64,000 nt of DNA from Kingdonia uniflora (GCA_014058105.1 JACGCM010001161.1:1426001-1490000); one strand, 5' to 3'; numbered from the stretch's first letter, positions 44,179 to 55,940 are shown. Notes: a model not told the origin generated them from the sequence alone. Translations and numbers: made by a program.

Positions 44179-44625
44179 TTTCAAATGAGAGATACACCTT
44201 TGTCTGAGTATTACCAATTTATAGATAGATTAGTTTACTCCAAAACTGTGGGAAAAAGGCAGAAAGACTTTGGCTCAATTTCTTTTCATTGAGAATTTCT
44301 TTAATATTTTTTTTAAACCATAGTGAAAAGAATTATATCACCAGCACCATCATGATGTAATGCATACAAAATACTTTAAGATAGCTAAATTATAGAAAAG
44401 CTAAAGATGCTCGACGATTATTTTCGTTCATCTTCGCATTTGAAAGGAACGTGTCAACAAATAGCAAAGAAAATAGTTGTTTCTTAGTAAGAGGAAAAAA
44501 TTTAAATAGCAACAAATAACTGCACCAACAATGTTATAACATAGAGGTTGAAGGATAAAAAAGGGTGACAAATGGGACAGAAATATAACCTATATTAACG
44601 GATTAAGTTTAGAAACATAGCTAAC
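44100..44625. repeat. Duplicated UGT 5' segment, copy attached to the gene
   Basis: This covers codons 1-26 of the UGT and about 440 bp upstream. It matches 44950-45460 in order through shared blocks such as ATATCACCAGCACCATCA, CTTCGCATTTGAAAGGAA and ACAATGTTATAACATAGAGG. Small indels separate the copies. Confidence 0.92.
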
Positions 44626-44649
44626 AAATTTTCAAATTATTGCTAGTTT

Positions 44650-44949
44650 TTAAGTAAAAGTTATCCTCACTCGTGATCCACGCGCGAATTATTAATTATG
44701 GTTGGTATCAACCAACGTGAATCAGACAATGAGAATAATTCGTTTTTAGATGATTTGTGGATGCGATCTGTGAAGGAGTGGAGATGGATGGACACGTGTC
44801 GCCAAACAATGTGAAGGAGTGGAGATGGATTCTCTCCACCATGGTGGAGGGAATTTTTTTTTACCTCTCCTGAGCCATCAAACATTTGGCTTCAGTTTGG
44901 TTCGCTGCAAGTAAGATGCAAAGGCAACTGCAATGTATTTGCAATTTGT
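44650..44949. other. Spacer between the two UGT 5' copies
   Basis: Contains a short internal direct repeat (GTGAAGGAGTGGAGATGGAT, twice near 44770 and 44811) and an ACACGTGTC palindromic G-box-like site at about 44794. No gene recognised. Confidence 0.5.
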
Positions 44950-45460
44950 TGTAAATGACCCATGCCGGAACTAGTGAGGATAGCAACGTGAGGGATAACA
45001 GGTTTGGTGTCAATAAGTTTCGACATTTTCAAATGAGAGATGCACTTTTGTCTGAGTATTACCAATTTATAGATAGACTAGCTTACGGCAAAACGGTGGA
45101 AAAAAGACCATTCTTTTCACTGAGAATTTCTTTAATACTATTTTCTCGACTTGAACCATAGTGAAAAGAAAGATATCACCAGCACCATCACGATGTAATG
45201 CATACATAATAGTTTATGATAGTTATATTATAGAAAGCTAAAGACGGTGGACAATTATTTTCATTCATCTTCGCATTTGAAAGGAATGCGTCAACAAATA
45301 GCAAAAAAAACTGTTGCTTGTTAGTAAGAGGAAGAAATTTAAATAGCAACCAATCACTGTACCAACAATGTTATAACATAGAGGTTGAAGGATCAAAAAG
45401 GGTGACAAATGGGGAATAAATATAACCTATAGTAACATATTAAGTTTTAGAAACAGAAAT
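44950..45460. repeat. Duplicated UGT 5' segment, detached copy
   Basis: Second copy of the UGT promoter plus first codons; homology stops at about 44948, right after the catalytic-His codon region. Confidence 0.92.
44951..45026 (-). pseudogene. UGT 5' fragment (first 25 codons and part of the 26th)
   Basis: Reads MSKLIDTKPVIPHVAIL and continues to GMGHL, identical in protein to the start of the intact gene at 44178, then leaves homology. It retains the full duplicated upstream region but no body, so it is a truncated duplicate, not an enzyme. Confidence 0.9.
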
Positions 45461-47600
45461 TATGTGAATAAATACTACTTTATGCCAACTTTACAAAATC
45501 AGACCCATGGAACAATAAATTCCAAAATCGATACTGGCAAGAGGAAAACCAATTTTTCCCTTACTAAAGTTGCAATATAACAACAGACAACCACCTATTT
45601 TTGGGCTCCACAAGTACGAATGTCACATTTGAAATAATAAAAAATTGTAAAACTCATTTAAAACTATTATATCAAGCTACGTATTATTACCATTTGTTCT
45701 TTATCATTTGTTAAGAAAAACTTTCTCATTATAACACCAGTAATCACTGTCATTTGTTAAGGAATATTTGCCATTTTTTCCCTAGAACTTTCTCCTATGC
45801 TCAGAAATCTATAATTTATATTTCAGCATGTTTCACATTTGTTCAGAATTAGCTGTCATTTATACCACATTGATTTTGTCATTTGTTCAATAAAATGTTA
45901 CCTATTTTTTACAGGTATGTGGACTCCACAAGTACGAATGTCACTTCCGAAATAAATAAATAAAAAATTTGAATCATTTAAAAATATATTATCATGCTAA
46001 GCGTGTTCAAATTTAATTCCTCGATGTACGTATAAGGCAGACATTGTCACCATCTCATGCATTACTTAACATTTTTTTCAGGACAGTTTATCCCACCTTG
46101 TACCTGATTTGTTATTTGTAAGAAGGCTGCCACCAATTTTGTTATTATTTCCTATCTTGTTTATGGTTAGGTATCATGTGCGGTTCACATGAGTTTTTTC
46201 TTGGCGCCAAAAGCGATCCCGATTCATCGAACAGTTTTTTCTTCTTACTCGACCGCAAAAACCGTCCCGATTATTTTTCACAAACCGTCTGTGTAACTAC
46301 TGTCTACCAAGTATTTGATTAAAGTCTGGTACTCTACTCTTGGGCATGGAGGAAATGATGGTACTCTACTCCTGTAGATGGTACTCTACTCTACTCAACT
46401 CATGGAACAGACGATGACAAATCATCTGCGCGGCTACTGCTGACCAAACTATGTCATTTATTCAATAAAACTCTAGCATTCTTTCAGACACCTATGTCAT
46501 TTGGTAACAGCTAGCTGCCATTATCAATACTGACTTTCCCATTTGTTTAGTCTTCTTTGTCATTTGTTTTATGCTAACTTTATCATTTGTTCAGAAAAAT
46601 ATTAACTGCTTGAATATTACAGTAGGTTTGTAAGCCGTGGGCTCTACAAGTAAGGTCGTGGGCTCTACAAGTACGAATGCCACTTCCTAAATAAAAAAAG
46701 AAGAAGTTTAAATCATTTAAAAATATATATTATCACGCCACGTATCCAAATTTAATTCCTCGATGTACATACGTTATTACAATTCGAGACAAGTAAGGCA
46801 TACACTATTACCATTTCATGCATTTGTTGTCATTTATTACAGGCCAATTTATCACGCTTTTAACCATAAGTTATATTGAATCATGCTTACTCTGTCACCA
46901 TCAGTTATATTATTTGGCATTTGTTTAGTATTGTTTAGGGTTAGGTAACACGTGCAATTCGCACGAGTTCGTCTGGCTTTTGGTGCCAAAAACCATCCCC
47001 ATCCCTTAAGCACTTTCTTCTTACACGATGACTGCAAAGACCCCAAAATCCATCTTGATTCTACACATCGTGTGTGTGATTACAACCGCAAAAACTATCT
47101 AGGTTGCACAAACCATTTTCTTACAATAGTCATGATTTTACACATTATGTGTGTGTGTGTGTGTGTGTGTGATTTTAGTATTATTTTAGTGACAAATGGT
47201 CTGTGTGACTACTGCCTACAAAGTGTTTGATTAAAGTCTGGTTAACTACTGCCTACCAAGTATTTGATTAAAGTCTATTTTTTCTTTCACAATAAAGTCT
47301 AATAAAGATGTGAACGAGCAATTTAATAAAGAAAACCAAACACAGGAGGGTAGAGCCAAGAAGAGCATCTTTAGTACTATACCTCTTGGTGTACAGGTGT
47401 GGGACTTCACAAAATATTTGGAGCTCTGGTTGAAGAGGAGAATGGTGCTCTTCATACCACCTGCTTTGCACTGTTACTGCTGATTGATCAAATAGCGACG
47501 ATGTAAACGTTGGTTGTGGAAATATTCGATCGTCATCTCGGTGATATGAAGTTTCAATTTGGGGGGACTATAATTCATATGAAACTGGCCCATTCATGTT
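45461..47600. repeat. Non-coding region with large diverged direct repeats and TCATTTGT words
   Basis: Two long segments repeat about 740-770 bp apart: GGTTAGGTA.CA.GTGC, then TGGCGCCAAAA/TGGTGCCAAAA, and CTACCAAGTATTTGATTAAA occur near 46165-46325 and 46938-47275; CTCCACAAGTACGAATGTCAC-like words with TTAATTCCTCGATGTAC follow at about 45929 and 46650. A third partial copy is near 45606. Interspersed TTGTCATTTGTT words begin here. This is probably the left arm of the MULE described below; a precise terminal repeat was not found. Confidence 0.6.
47149..47171. repeat. (TG)n microsatellite
   Basis: About eleven TG dinucleotides, following ACACATTA. Confidence 0.95.
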
Positions 47601-50600
47601 TGCCTGATTTTGGGGTTACATATCTCTCCTATTGCAAATGAGTTCATATTTATTGATCCTGAGCATATAACGAATTTTAGAATGAGTCGATTCCCCAAGA
47701 AGAAGAATACATATGGGTTGAAGAAAATTAACAGGGCTTTAAAACAGGCAAATTTAGAAAGCCATCATGGTAAGATTCTAATTTTTATTTGTTAGGTCTG
47801 CTTTAACATCATGCTTCATTGCATTTGTCACCCCAATTTTTTTTGTATTGTATTTGCCATTTTTGGGTCATTATTTTCTAAGGTTCTTATATATCATTAC
47901 ATTTTGTATTCTTTGGCATTTTTTACCCATTCTTATTCTTTGTCGTGTGTGATTTTGTTTTAAAGTTGATATTCTTCGATTAAATTTGTTAAAAATTATA
48001 CTATCCTTTCTCCTCCCGAATAAGGGGAGAAACATTGAGGTGAAGTATGTTGATCTGGTAGATAATCTAGTAGAGTTCAACAGACTTCCGTGGGGTGAGC
48101 AAGTTTATAATTTCTTGCGGAGTCAAATGGTAAAGTTTGGCGATTATCGATCGATCGCTGATTAAAAATCAGATAAAGCTTTATCACTGCACAAATGCAC
48201 CTGGGTGTTGATGATATGGACTTTCATCTCTATTCCTGGCCTGAAGTTTTCATGAATTTATGAATCCAAACATTTGTTCCATAAGCTACAGGGATGGATG
48301 ATGACATCATTTAAGCGTCACCAAATTGTGGCATTTAAAAAGTTTTTTGCTAACTCCAAATTGGTGGTAATAGCTATGAAGGCGTCTGAGACTGACATGC
48401 AGCAAGAACTTATGTAAGAGGCCATGGTAATCTTTCATTATTTATATGAATGATTCATTTTATTGCTTCATTGTCATTTAATTTAGGTTTTGTATCATTT
48501 TATTTGTTTAGGTTTGGCATTTGGTATCTTCTTATTGTCATTTGTTTAATTTATTTCTCTGTCATTTCCCCTGTCATTATTAAGTCCCTTTTTGTCATCT
48601 GTTTTATGTCTATTGTCATTGTTAGACTTTTTCTGTCATTTCTAAATTACATGTTGTCATCTCTTTGAATATTTTGGAGAAATCGCATCGAAGTACCTGT
48701 AATCGGTGGTGCGCCTGCAATCAATGCTGCGCTTGCAATCGAACCACCTGTAGTCGATGCACATGTAATCGGTAGCAGTTCTTCCGCCACTAAGATTAGA
48801 GTTGTAGTGGTTAAGGTATGCTCCCAGTTGGAGGACCATGGTAAAATATTACAAAACCATGGTAAAATATTTGAACAAATTTTGATGTCTACAGTTAGAG
48901 ACAGTACTCTACCACTTGGAGATGGTACTCTACTCTTTGGGCGGTACCAGTTCTTTACTCCTGAGAAAATTATGAAATTCAAGCGAGAAGATGGTAATGA
49001 GAAAGAAGATGGGAAAAGGAAGAAGGCGGAGCCGAGAATCTGGCAAATAGAGCTCCAATAAAAAAATCAAAAGATTGAAGAGAAGATAAAAGGTAAGAGA
49101 GAAAGGATAATGGTAGAAAAACATGGAAAGAAACACCAGACCAATGCCAACAAGAAGAATAAGAAGGTAGAAGAAGTTGATGTGCCCCTGAAGAAAAAAG
49201 TTGAAGGCACGAAGAACAAAACTCTCACTGATGAAAAATTGGATCATGTCTCACTGATCTTTTTGAAAACCTTAATCCCCAAGATCCCCAAGAAGGGCTT
49301 GGGTAATAGAGCGCCAAGGAAGAGATGAGCAGAATTCCCAGAACTTAAGTATGATGAAATTCAATCAACTACAGAAAATTTGGTTCAACAAGTTGCCCCT
49401 GGAGAGGGATTGGAGGTGGCAAAAGATTTAATGGCAGAGGATTAAGTTAAAGTTGAGAAAGAAGTAAATTTGGAAGTGATATCATCTGAATATGTGGTGA
49501 TCGTCTAGTGGTATCATCCATTTACGACTTCTTATCATTTATTTGATTTTATTTAACATTTGTTTTTTTAAAAAATTGGCATTCACTTTATATGAAATTT
49601 ATCATTTGTTCAGACGTCTGTAAATTGTTCAGAATTTTTTGGCATTTTTTCGAATGTCTTTGTCATTATATTTTCTATAACTTTTATTTGTTCTGAAGTC
49701 TTTACTCATTTCATTTGTTGTATGTGAAGTGGAAGAATGCTGATGAAAAAGATGATGAGAAAGATAATGATGACGATGAAAAATATGGCAAGGTGAAATC
49801 TAAATCTGTTGAAGAAGATCAACCTCAAGTTGCTGAAGAAGAGGAAGTTCAAGAGGTATTTATCTAACATTTATTTTGAGCTATCTATCATATTTGTTAG
49901 TACCCTGTCGTTTATTCATTTAATTTTATCATTCGTAGTATGTATATCCTATTTTACAGATGGAGGATTTAGAACAACAAACTGTAGTGGTGTATTATGA
50001 TGGAAAAAAAGATGAAGTGGAAGAAACCAATAAGACATTTAACTAATATTTGTTTGTATTGAGCTATGCATAATATTAACATCACCTATCCATACCATTT
50101 TTAATTTTTTTCTTCTTTACCATTTGTTGTACAAACTATAGAGGTTACAGAGGTAGCAAAAACTGAAGTAGTATTCTTCAACCAGGAGAAAGATGTTGAT
50201 GAAGCTTATCAGGTAACTTATCATTTATTTGTTGGTAACTTCTTATTTTCTTTTATTTATTTTATCATATTTTGTATCACACTTATCATTTGTAGTATGT
50301 TTATTTATAGATTAGTGCATACCAAACAACTGCTGTATCTGTCGAGGAACAAACTATAGAGATTACAAAAACTCAAGTAGTATTCTCCTACCAGGATGAA
50401 GATGTTGATGCAGCTGATCAGGTAACTTATCATTTGTTTGCTAGTAACTTCTCATTTTCTTTTATTTATTTTCCCATATCTTGTATCACTTTTATCATTT
50501 GTAGTCTATTTATTTACAAACTAGTGTAGACCAAACAACTGGTTTATCTATCGAGGAATAGAGTAAAGATGAGGTGGTTGAAGGAAAGGATGATGATGAT

Positions 50601-51995
50601 GGAACTTCACAAAAAAAACTAGACCCTATGAAAATAATAATAAAAATGGTTGTTGACTAGGCCAATGTATGAAGTACTTTTAAACCAAACAACTGGTTTA
50701 CTACTTATTCTCATGTAATATGCACATTTATATTTTATTTTATTATTTTATGACATATATGTTCATGCCTGTTTTAATAGAGTCAGAAGTGGATGGCACC
50801 TTAAAGAAGAACTAACTGACGAAGATATTACTAACAGAACCACAAAATTTGCTATTCAAATGAACATATTGCATGGTCACCTTGAAAAGCTTCTTCTTGG
50901 TGTATTATTTAAATATTTTATTGAAAGAACCATCTCCCAGGATGAAAAAAACTAGGTGGGCCAAGTTTAGTCACTGAGGAATGATGAATTATCTCCTGAG
51001 GCTATGGACTACAACACGAGTACCTATAAGAAGATAGGTGAAGAAACTGTTTGCCTTAACGCTCTCTACACCTTACATCCAAACCAATGGTTGGACAATG
51101 AGGTATTTATACCATTTATTTATTTTCTCATGTCATTTATTGGGTTATCCCTATCATATACGTCATTTTTTTAGCAAACTGTCATTTATTTTCAAATTGT
51201 CCGTCATTTTTTTATTGTGCTTTGGTATTTCTTTATACATAAGTTGTTTTCCTTGAACTTTATCATTTGTTTTGACGTTATTTCCATTTGTATTTCTGAA
51301 ATTTATCATTTGTGGTTTATAATTTGTTATTGTTCTTTTCTGTTCAGGTCATTAATGTTTACATTAAAACCCTGATTCAATATTTTGATTTATAACATCG
51401 TGCCTGTCCAGCTAAAGAAAAGATTGTGTTGACGGAAGTCTATTCCTGTCAAATTATAGACAGGGCTTTCAGTGTCTGGACTCGTATTATGTCATCTCCA
51501 GAAGGTGTAGAATTGAAGAATAAATCAATTTGGAAACACTTTACTTATATGCGATGGGATTGTACAGTTTCGCGTTACTTTGATCGAGGAGATTTGAAGG
51601 TGATGAATTTGAAATTAATACTCCTTCCCTTGAATCTCAATGGCAACCACTGGGTCCTTTGTACTGTGTTCTTTAAGAGAAGAAAAATATGCATCTATGA
51701 TTCACTGGTGGATGCGAAAATTATAAATACATAGAAGAAGATGAAGTTATCTCCTAGACACCAACATATTCATGATCAGCTATTAACGATACTCCTAAAA
51801 ATGTTGATATGGATAGATTTTGCTGATCGTAGGCCACATACTTGTTAAGAGGTAAAAACTTATGGTACTAACTCTATATGGATAACTCGTTTTGGGGAGT
51901 GCCCAATGCATCAAAATAGTAATGATTGTGGGATCTCTATGCTTGTCTTTATGGACAATATCCTAACGGTGATGAATGTCGTTACATAATTGCTT
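47600..51995 (+). pseudogene. DUF1985/Ulp1-type (C48) protease gene carried by the MULE
   Basis: A multi-exon frame with many stops. N-terminal part: VKYVDLVDNLVEFNRLPWGE (48040 region) resembles DUF1985. Middle: Lys/Glu-rich low-complexity sequence (48800-49470) and short acidic exons (49730-49856, 49960-50045, then two similar exons at about 50139-50210 and 50312-50420). C-terminal Ulp1 domain: LNALYTLHPNQWLDNE (51055 region), then His in NGNHWVL (codon 51648), Asp in IYDSL (51699), Gln in CPMHQ, and Cys in NDCGIS (51927). All four catalytic residues are retained although stops interrupt the frame (51403, 51732 and others). In the live family this would be a SUMO-type cysteine protease of unknown transposon role. 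Confidence 0.8.
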
Positions 51996-52591
51996 ATGAC
52001 ATATTGAAGCTGAGAGTTGAGCTGGAGGAGATTTGTAAACTTTGACATCCATTTTGTTATAAAGTATAATTTTAGTAGATTTATAAAGTTATAAACAGTT
52101 ATGAATATCATTCATTTATATGATCTTTATCATTTGTTATATCATCTTTGTCATTCATCTATGAAATATTTTTTATTTGTTAGAATGGAGTCATAATGTA
52201 GTCTGTCTAGTTAGATGTATTTGTTATTTTATGAATTATATGTCATCAACTTATAAATCATTTGTCATTTTTTAGCAATCTTTTGTCATCTTTTAATTTA
52301 ATAGTTATCATCCAGTTCTGAAATTTTTGTGTGAAACATTTATAGGTATGAGAATGTTACGCATGGGGGAATAACACAATTAGAATGCATAATATATAAA
52401 ATCAATTTGTATGGAATAAATTTGTAGGCATTTCATTTCTTTTCCTTTGACTATGGTTTATGGGAAATATAAGTGTGTTTAAGAGTATTAATTAGATTTT
52501 TTAATCCCAAAACTCAAGCTAAGTCTATAAAAACCTATATTGTTACCCCCAAATATATCATAACACAACCTTCTTGTCATCATTTTCTAGA

Positions 52592-52882
52592 ATGGATAAT
52601 GACAGTCCAAGAGCAGTAAAATATTACACAACCTCTGAAGATAAAGAAGAAAAATAATATAATTATTCCGTAGATAATTCTGCTGGTGATGATAACTCTG
52701 ATGAAAAGAAGAGCGAGGATAATGACTTTGTTGAAATAGATGGAGATGGTGACTCTAATGATGATGGAGACTCTTATAATGGTGGTGACTCTGATGGTAA
52801 TAGTGGTAATGGGGATGCTGGTGGTGATGGCAACCAAGGTGGTGCTGATGTTCTTCGAGCCAAGATGGCCAAAATTTGTTGA
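52592..52882 (+). pseudogene. Small acidic Asp/Gly/Ser-rich ORF
   Basis: It starts MDNDSPRAVKYYTTSEDK; 97 codons with one internal TAA (after EEK), then a low-complexity acidic run (repeats of GGDSDG and GDSND) and a short end RAKMAKIC. Composition resembles the acidic exons of the Ulp1 gene just upstream, so it may be a detached 3' exon or a separate small gene. Function unknown. Confidence 0.4.
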
Positions 52883-53095
52883 TTGTAGTGTTTGTGTAGT
52901 TGAATGTATTTGCCATTTTATGAAATATATATATGTCATTCAGTTATTAATCATCTCTCATTTGTTTTTGTTTTTTTTCTCATTTGTCATCTTATGTCAT
53001 GGGCTTATCACAATGTTATAATTATTTTTATTTTCTACTATATTTTCAAAGAATTTACTTTTTTGTTTCTGTCTTGTCAAGTCGTTCTGAGAGAA
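52883..53095 (+). repeat. Segment copy A (about 210 bp), repeated at 54690 and 55683
   Basis: Begins GATTGTAGTGT.TGT.TAGTTGAAT and ends with TTTTCAAAGAATTTACTTTT and a CTTGTCAA.TCG word. A nearly full second copy is 55683-55940 and a partial third is 54690-54785. Confidence 0.85.
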
Positions 53096-53104
53096 AAATA
53101 TTAT

Positions 53105-53665
53105 TTGCCATTTGTTATATATGATTTTTCATTCGTTATATATGATTTTATTCGTTATATATAATTTTTCATTCGTTATCTATGATTTATCATTTGTTAT
53201 AAATAATTTGTTATTCGTCATCTATGATTTGTCATTTGTTTTATATGATTTGTCATTTGTTATATATATTTTGTTATTTGTTAAAATGATTTGTTATTCG
53301 TCGTCTATGATTTGTCATATGTTATATATAATTTGTCATTTGTTAGAATGATTTGTTATTCGTTATCTATGGTTTGTCATTAATTATCTATGATTTGTCA
53401 TTTATTATATATTATTTGCAATTCGTTATATATAATTTGTTATTTGTTATATATTATTTGTCATTCGTTATATATAATGTCATTCGTTATCTATGATTTG
53501 CCATTCGTTATATATAATTTGTCATTTGTTAATTATAATTTGTCATTTGTTAATTATGATTTGTCATTCATTACATATAATTTGTCATTTGTTTTATATG
53601 ATTTGTCATTTGTTATATATAATTTGTCATTCGTTATCTATGATTTGTCATTTGTTATATATGAT
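53105..53665 (+). repeat. AT-rich minisatellite block 1, about 21-bp unit
   Basis: Some 25 or more imperfect copies of GATTTGTCATTTGTTATATAT and close variants (ATTCGTTATCTAT, AATTTG). Because 21 is a multiple of three, all plus frames stay partly open and give repetitive hydrophobic peptides (FVIYDLS-like); these are not genes. Confidence 0.95.
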
Positions 53666-53806
53666 TTGTGAAACATAAACCAACAATTGATCTATTTGAT
53701 TTGTAGATAGACAATTGATGTAAGTCAATTGGTCTATTTGGTTATTTGATACAATAAATTGTGTTTGTTTGTAAGTAGATAACATTTGTACTTGAAAACA
53801 CGATTA

Positions 53807-54030
53807 TTCATTTGTTATATATGATTTGTCATCTGTTATATATGATTTGTTATTTGTTATATATAATTTGTCATTCGTTATATATAATTTGTCATTTATT
53901 ATATTTGATTTGTCATTCGTTATCTATGATTTTTGTCATTTGTTTTATATGATTTGTCATTTGTTATATGCAATTTTTCATTTATTATAATGATTTGTCA
54001 TTCGTATTTTATGATTTATTATATATATAT
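53807..54030 (+). repeat. Minisatellite block 2
   Basis: About ten copies of the same 21-bp unit, after a 140-bp unrelated spacer. Confidence 0.9.
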
Positions 54031-54197
54031 TTTAGCATACCAAGTTCGAGAACTAACGTCATTCGAGCAACAACCTACACCTTCCATGCAGGTCGACACA
54101 CAATCAAAACTATGGATAAAAAAATTATTCCGTACAAAAAATTATTACAATTTTATTTTACACAGGTCGACACCCAACGGCTCAACCTTCACAGTCA

Positions 54198-54485
54198 TCA
54201 TGGCGCCTCCTCCCCCCTCACCAACGCAATCGTATGGTTCAGATGACTACCAATACACTCCGGACCCTTCAGGATTACGGAATGCAACTGACAATGGTAC
54301 ACATAATCCTCTTCCATTACCTTCGCCTCCACCTCATTCATCCACTCATAATCTAACTCCACAAATACAAGCGGCCGACCTGACAGGCATAATTTACTGA
54401 AATACCATCTCATCAGCTCCCAATACTTCCTCTGAACATGGATGCATAACACCTCCTCATAGAGCTGAGCCCTCGTTTGCACCAT
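54198..54485 (-). other. Unassigned 95-codon ORF between minisatellite blocks
   Basis: The ATG at 54485 opens MVQTRAQLYEEVLCIHVQRK and the frame runs to the TGA at 54198. It has protein-like composition without low complexity, whereas the plus-strand frame is Pro/Ser-rich. The first six residues (MVQTRAQ) resemble the start of the Gypsy small antisense ORF (MVRTRSQ) at 38714, but the rest does not align convincingly. Could be a captured or retroelement fragment. Confidence 0.3.
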
Positions 54486-54649
54486 CTTAATAAAGGGAGC
54501 CAATGACCTCCTCAAACACATACAAGGAGTATTTGAATCCAATGAATCACAACTCTAAAGAGTTAAATACGGTAATTACTCTCCCAAACCAACCTCCTAG
54601 GGAACCGTTCTTGGGCCCTGCACAGTTTAGACATATTCATTCGAGAACA

Positions 54650-54905
54650 ATAATTTGTCATTTGTAATTTATGATATGTCATTTGTTATATATGATTTGT
54701 CATTTCACATTCATAATTTATCATTATTTTCATTTTCTACTATCTTTTCAAAGAATTTGCTCTTTTGATCTGCCTTGTGAAAAGATCATTTGTCATTTGT
54801 TATATATGATTTGTCATTTGTTATCTATTATTTGTCATTTATTATCTATGATTTGTTATTTATAATTTATGATTCGTCATTTGTTATATAGGATTTGTCA
54901 TCATC
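54650..54905 (+). repeat. Minisatellite block 3, interrupted by segment copy C
   Basis: More TTTGTCATTTGTTATATATG units (54655-54720 and 54785-54905) flank the partial third copy of the 210-bp segment (54690-54785). Confidence 0.85.
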
Positions 54906-55040
54906 ATCAACATGCTAAGATCATATTTTTAGTTCGAAATTGCAATACTCATTGGGCACACAAAAAGAAAATTTTATTAGCTCGAATATTGTTATAGAAT
55001 ACAGTTCTGAAACTTTTCTATTATTTACGTACGTAAACAC

Positions 55041-55140
55041 TTTGCAACCCCCACCACCTAGGAGGTGTTGGTGGTGGTCGGTCTCCACCACCACCACTAC
55101 AGTCTCTTCCTCTGTAACCCCCACCACCTCCGAGTAGCAG
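55041..55140. repeat. CCACCA-rich stretch with inverted repeat
   Basis: CCCCCACCACCTAGGAGGTG is nearly self-complementary and is followed by GTTGGTGGTGGTCGG and CCACCACCACCAC, so a stable hairpin is possible. Isolated GC-rich island in AT-rich DNA. Confidence 0.7.
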
Positions 55141-55184
55141 AGAAAGAAAAATGATTCTACTCAGAGTACCGGCAAGACTTCATC

Positions 55185-55385
55185 TGCAGCAGTAACAGTA
55201 TCCTCTGCCAGAAGATACAAACCATCCCTCTGCACCTGCTCCGACGTCATAATATAGTGAAAGTGGTCCATTTGATAATAATCGTTATCCGTCTCCTCCA
55301 CCTCTACATATATTATGCCATGAAAGGTAGGATGCACTGGAATGGGAGTAGGAAGGTCAAGGGACTGGGTCCCAAAGTATCAAAG
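55185..55385 (-). other. Unassigned minus-strand reading, possible exon relic
   Basis: Reads YFGTQSLDLPTPIPVHPTFH, then an acidic stretch IIYVEVEETDNDYYQMDHFH and LLAEDTVTAADE before a stop. Balanced composition suggests a real coding relic, perhaps of the MULE, but I recognise no domain. Confidence 0.25.
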
Positions 55386-55682
55386 TCGCAACTCTTACAC
55401 CTTGGCAAGAACCATAACCTCGTACGTTTAACGTCTGGTGGTCACTATCTTCTTCATAGAACAGTCACAAAGGGAATAGTTACAGAAGATATGAAATAAA
55501 TTAAGTGCTTAACGAATAAACAACTGCCACTATAAACCACAACAATATTTATACCATACCTCCATTAATGTTGAGTTCTAAATTCCCAATGTCAGAATGA
55601 ATTCGAACACAGTAATCTTGACCAAAGCCATTGTATATGGAACCCCACAGCCATAACAGATATTCATGAAGGAACATTGGAA

Positions 55683-55940
55683 ATGATTGTAGTGTCTGTA
55701 TAGTTGAATATATTTGTCATTTTATGAAATTTATGTCATCCATCCATTAGTCACTTGTCATTTGTTTTTCCTTTTTTGTCATTTTCCATCTTATGTCATG
55801 GTCATATACAAATGTTGTCATTTGTTATATATTTTATCATTTTTAATTTAGCATTGATCATTATTATCGATTCCTACTATCTTTTCAAAGAATTTACTTT
55901 TTTGTTCCTGTCTTGTCAACTCGATCTGCGATGAAAAGAT
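55683..55940 (+). repeat. Segment copy B of the 210-bp repeat
   Basis: Same order of blocks as 52883-53095 with moderate divergence, ending CTTGTCAACTCGATCTGCGATGAAAA-like sequence. Copies A and B are 2.8 kb apart with the minisatellite between them. Confidence 0.85.

Noticed and set aside
44101..45161. Two nearly identical plus-strand ORFs (44101-44292 and 44955-45161) suggesting a small duplicated gene
   Set aside because: They are antisense to the UGT start and its duplicated fragment; the repetition is explained by the 5' duplication.
53112..53678. Long open frames (FVIYDLS/ICHLLYM repeats) across 53.1-53.7 kb
   Set aside because: They arise because the minisatellite unit is 21 bp and lacks stops in these frames; the peptides are pure repeat translation.
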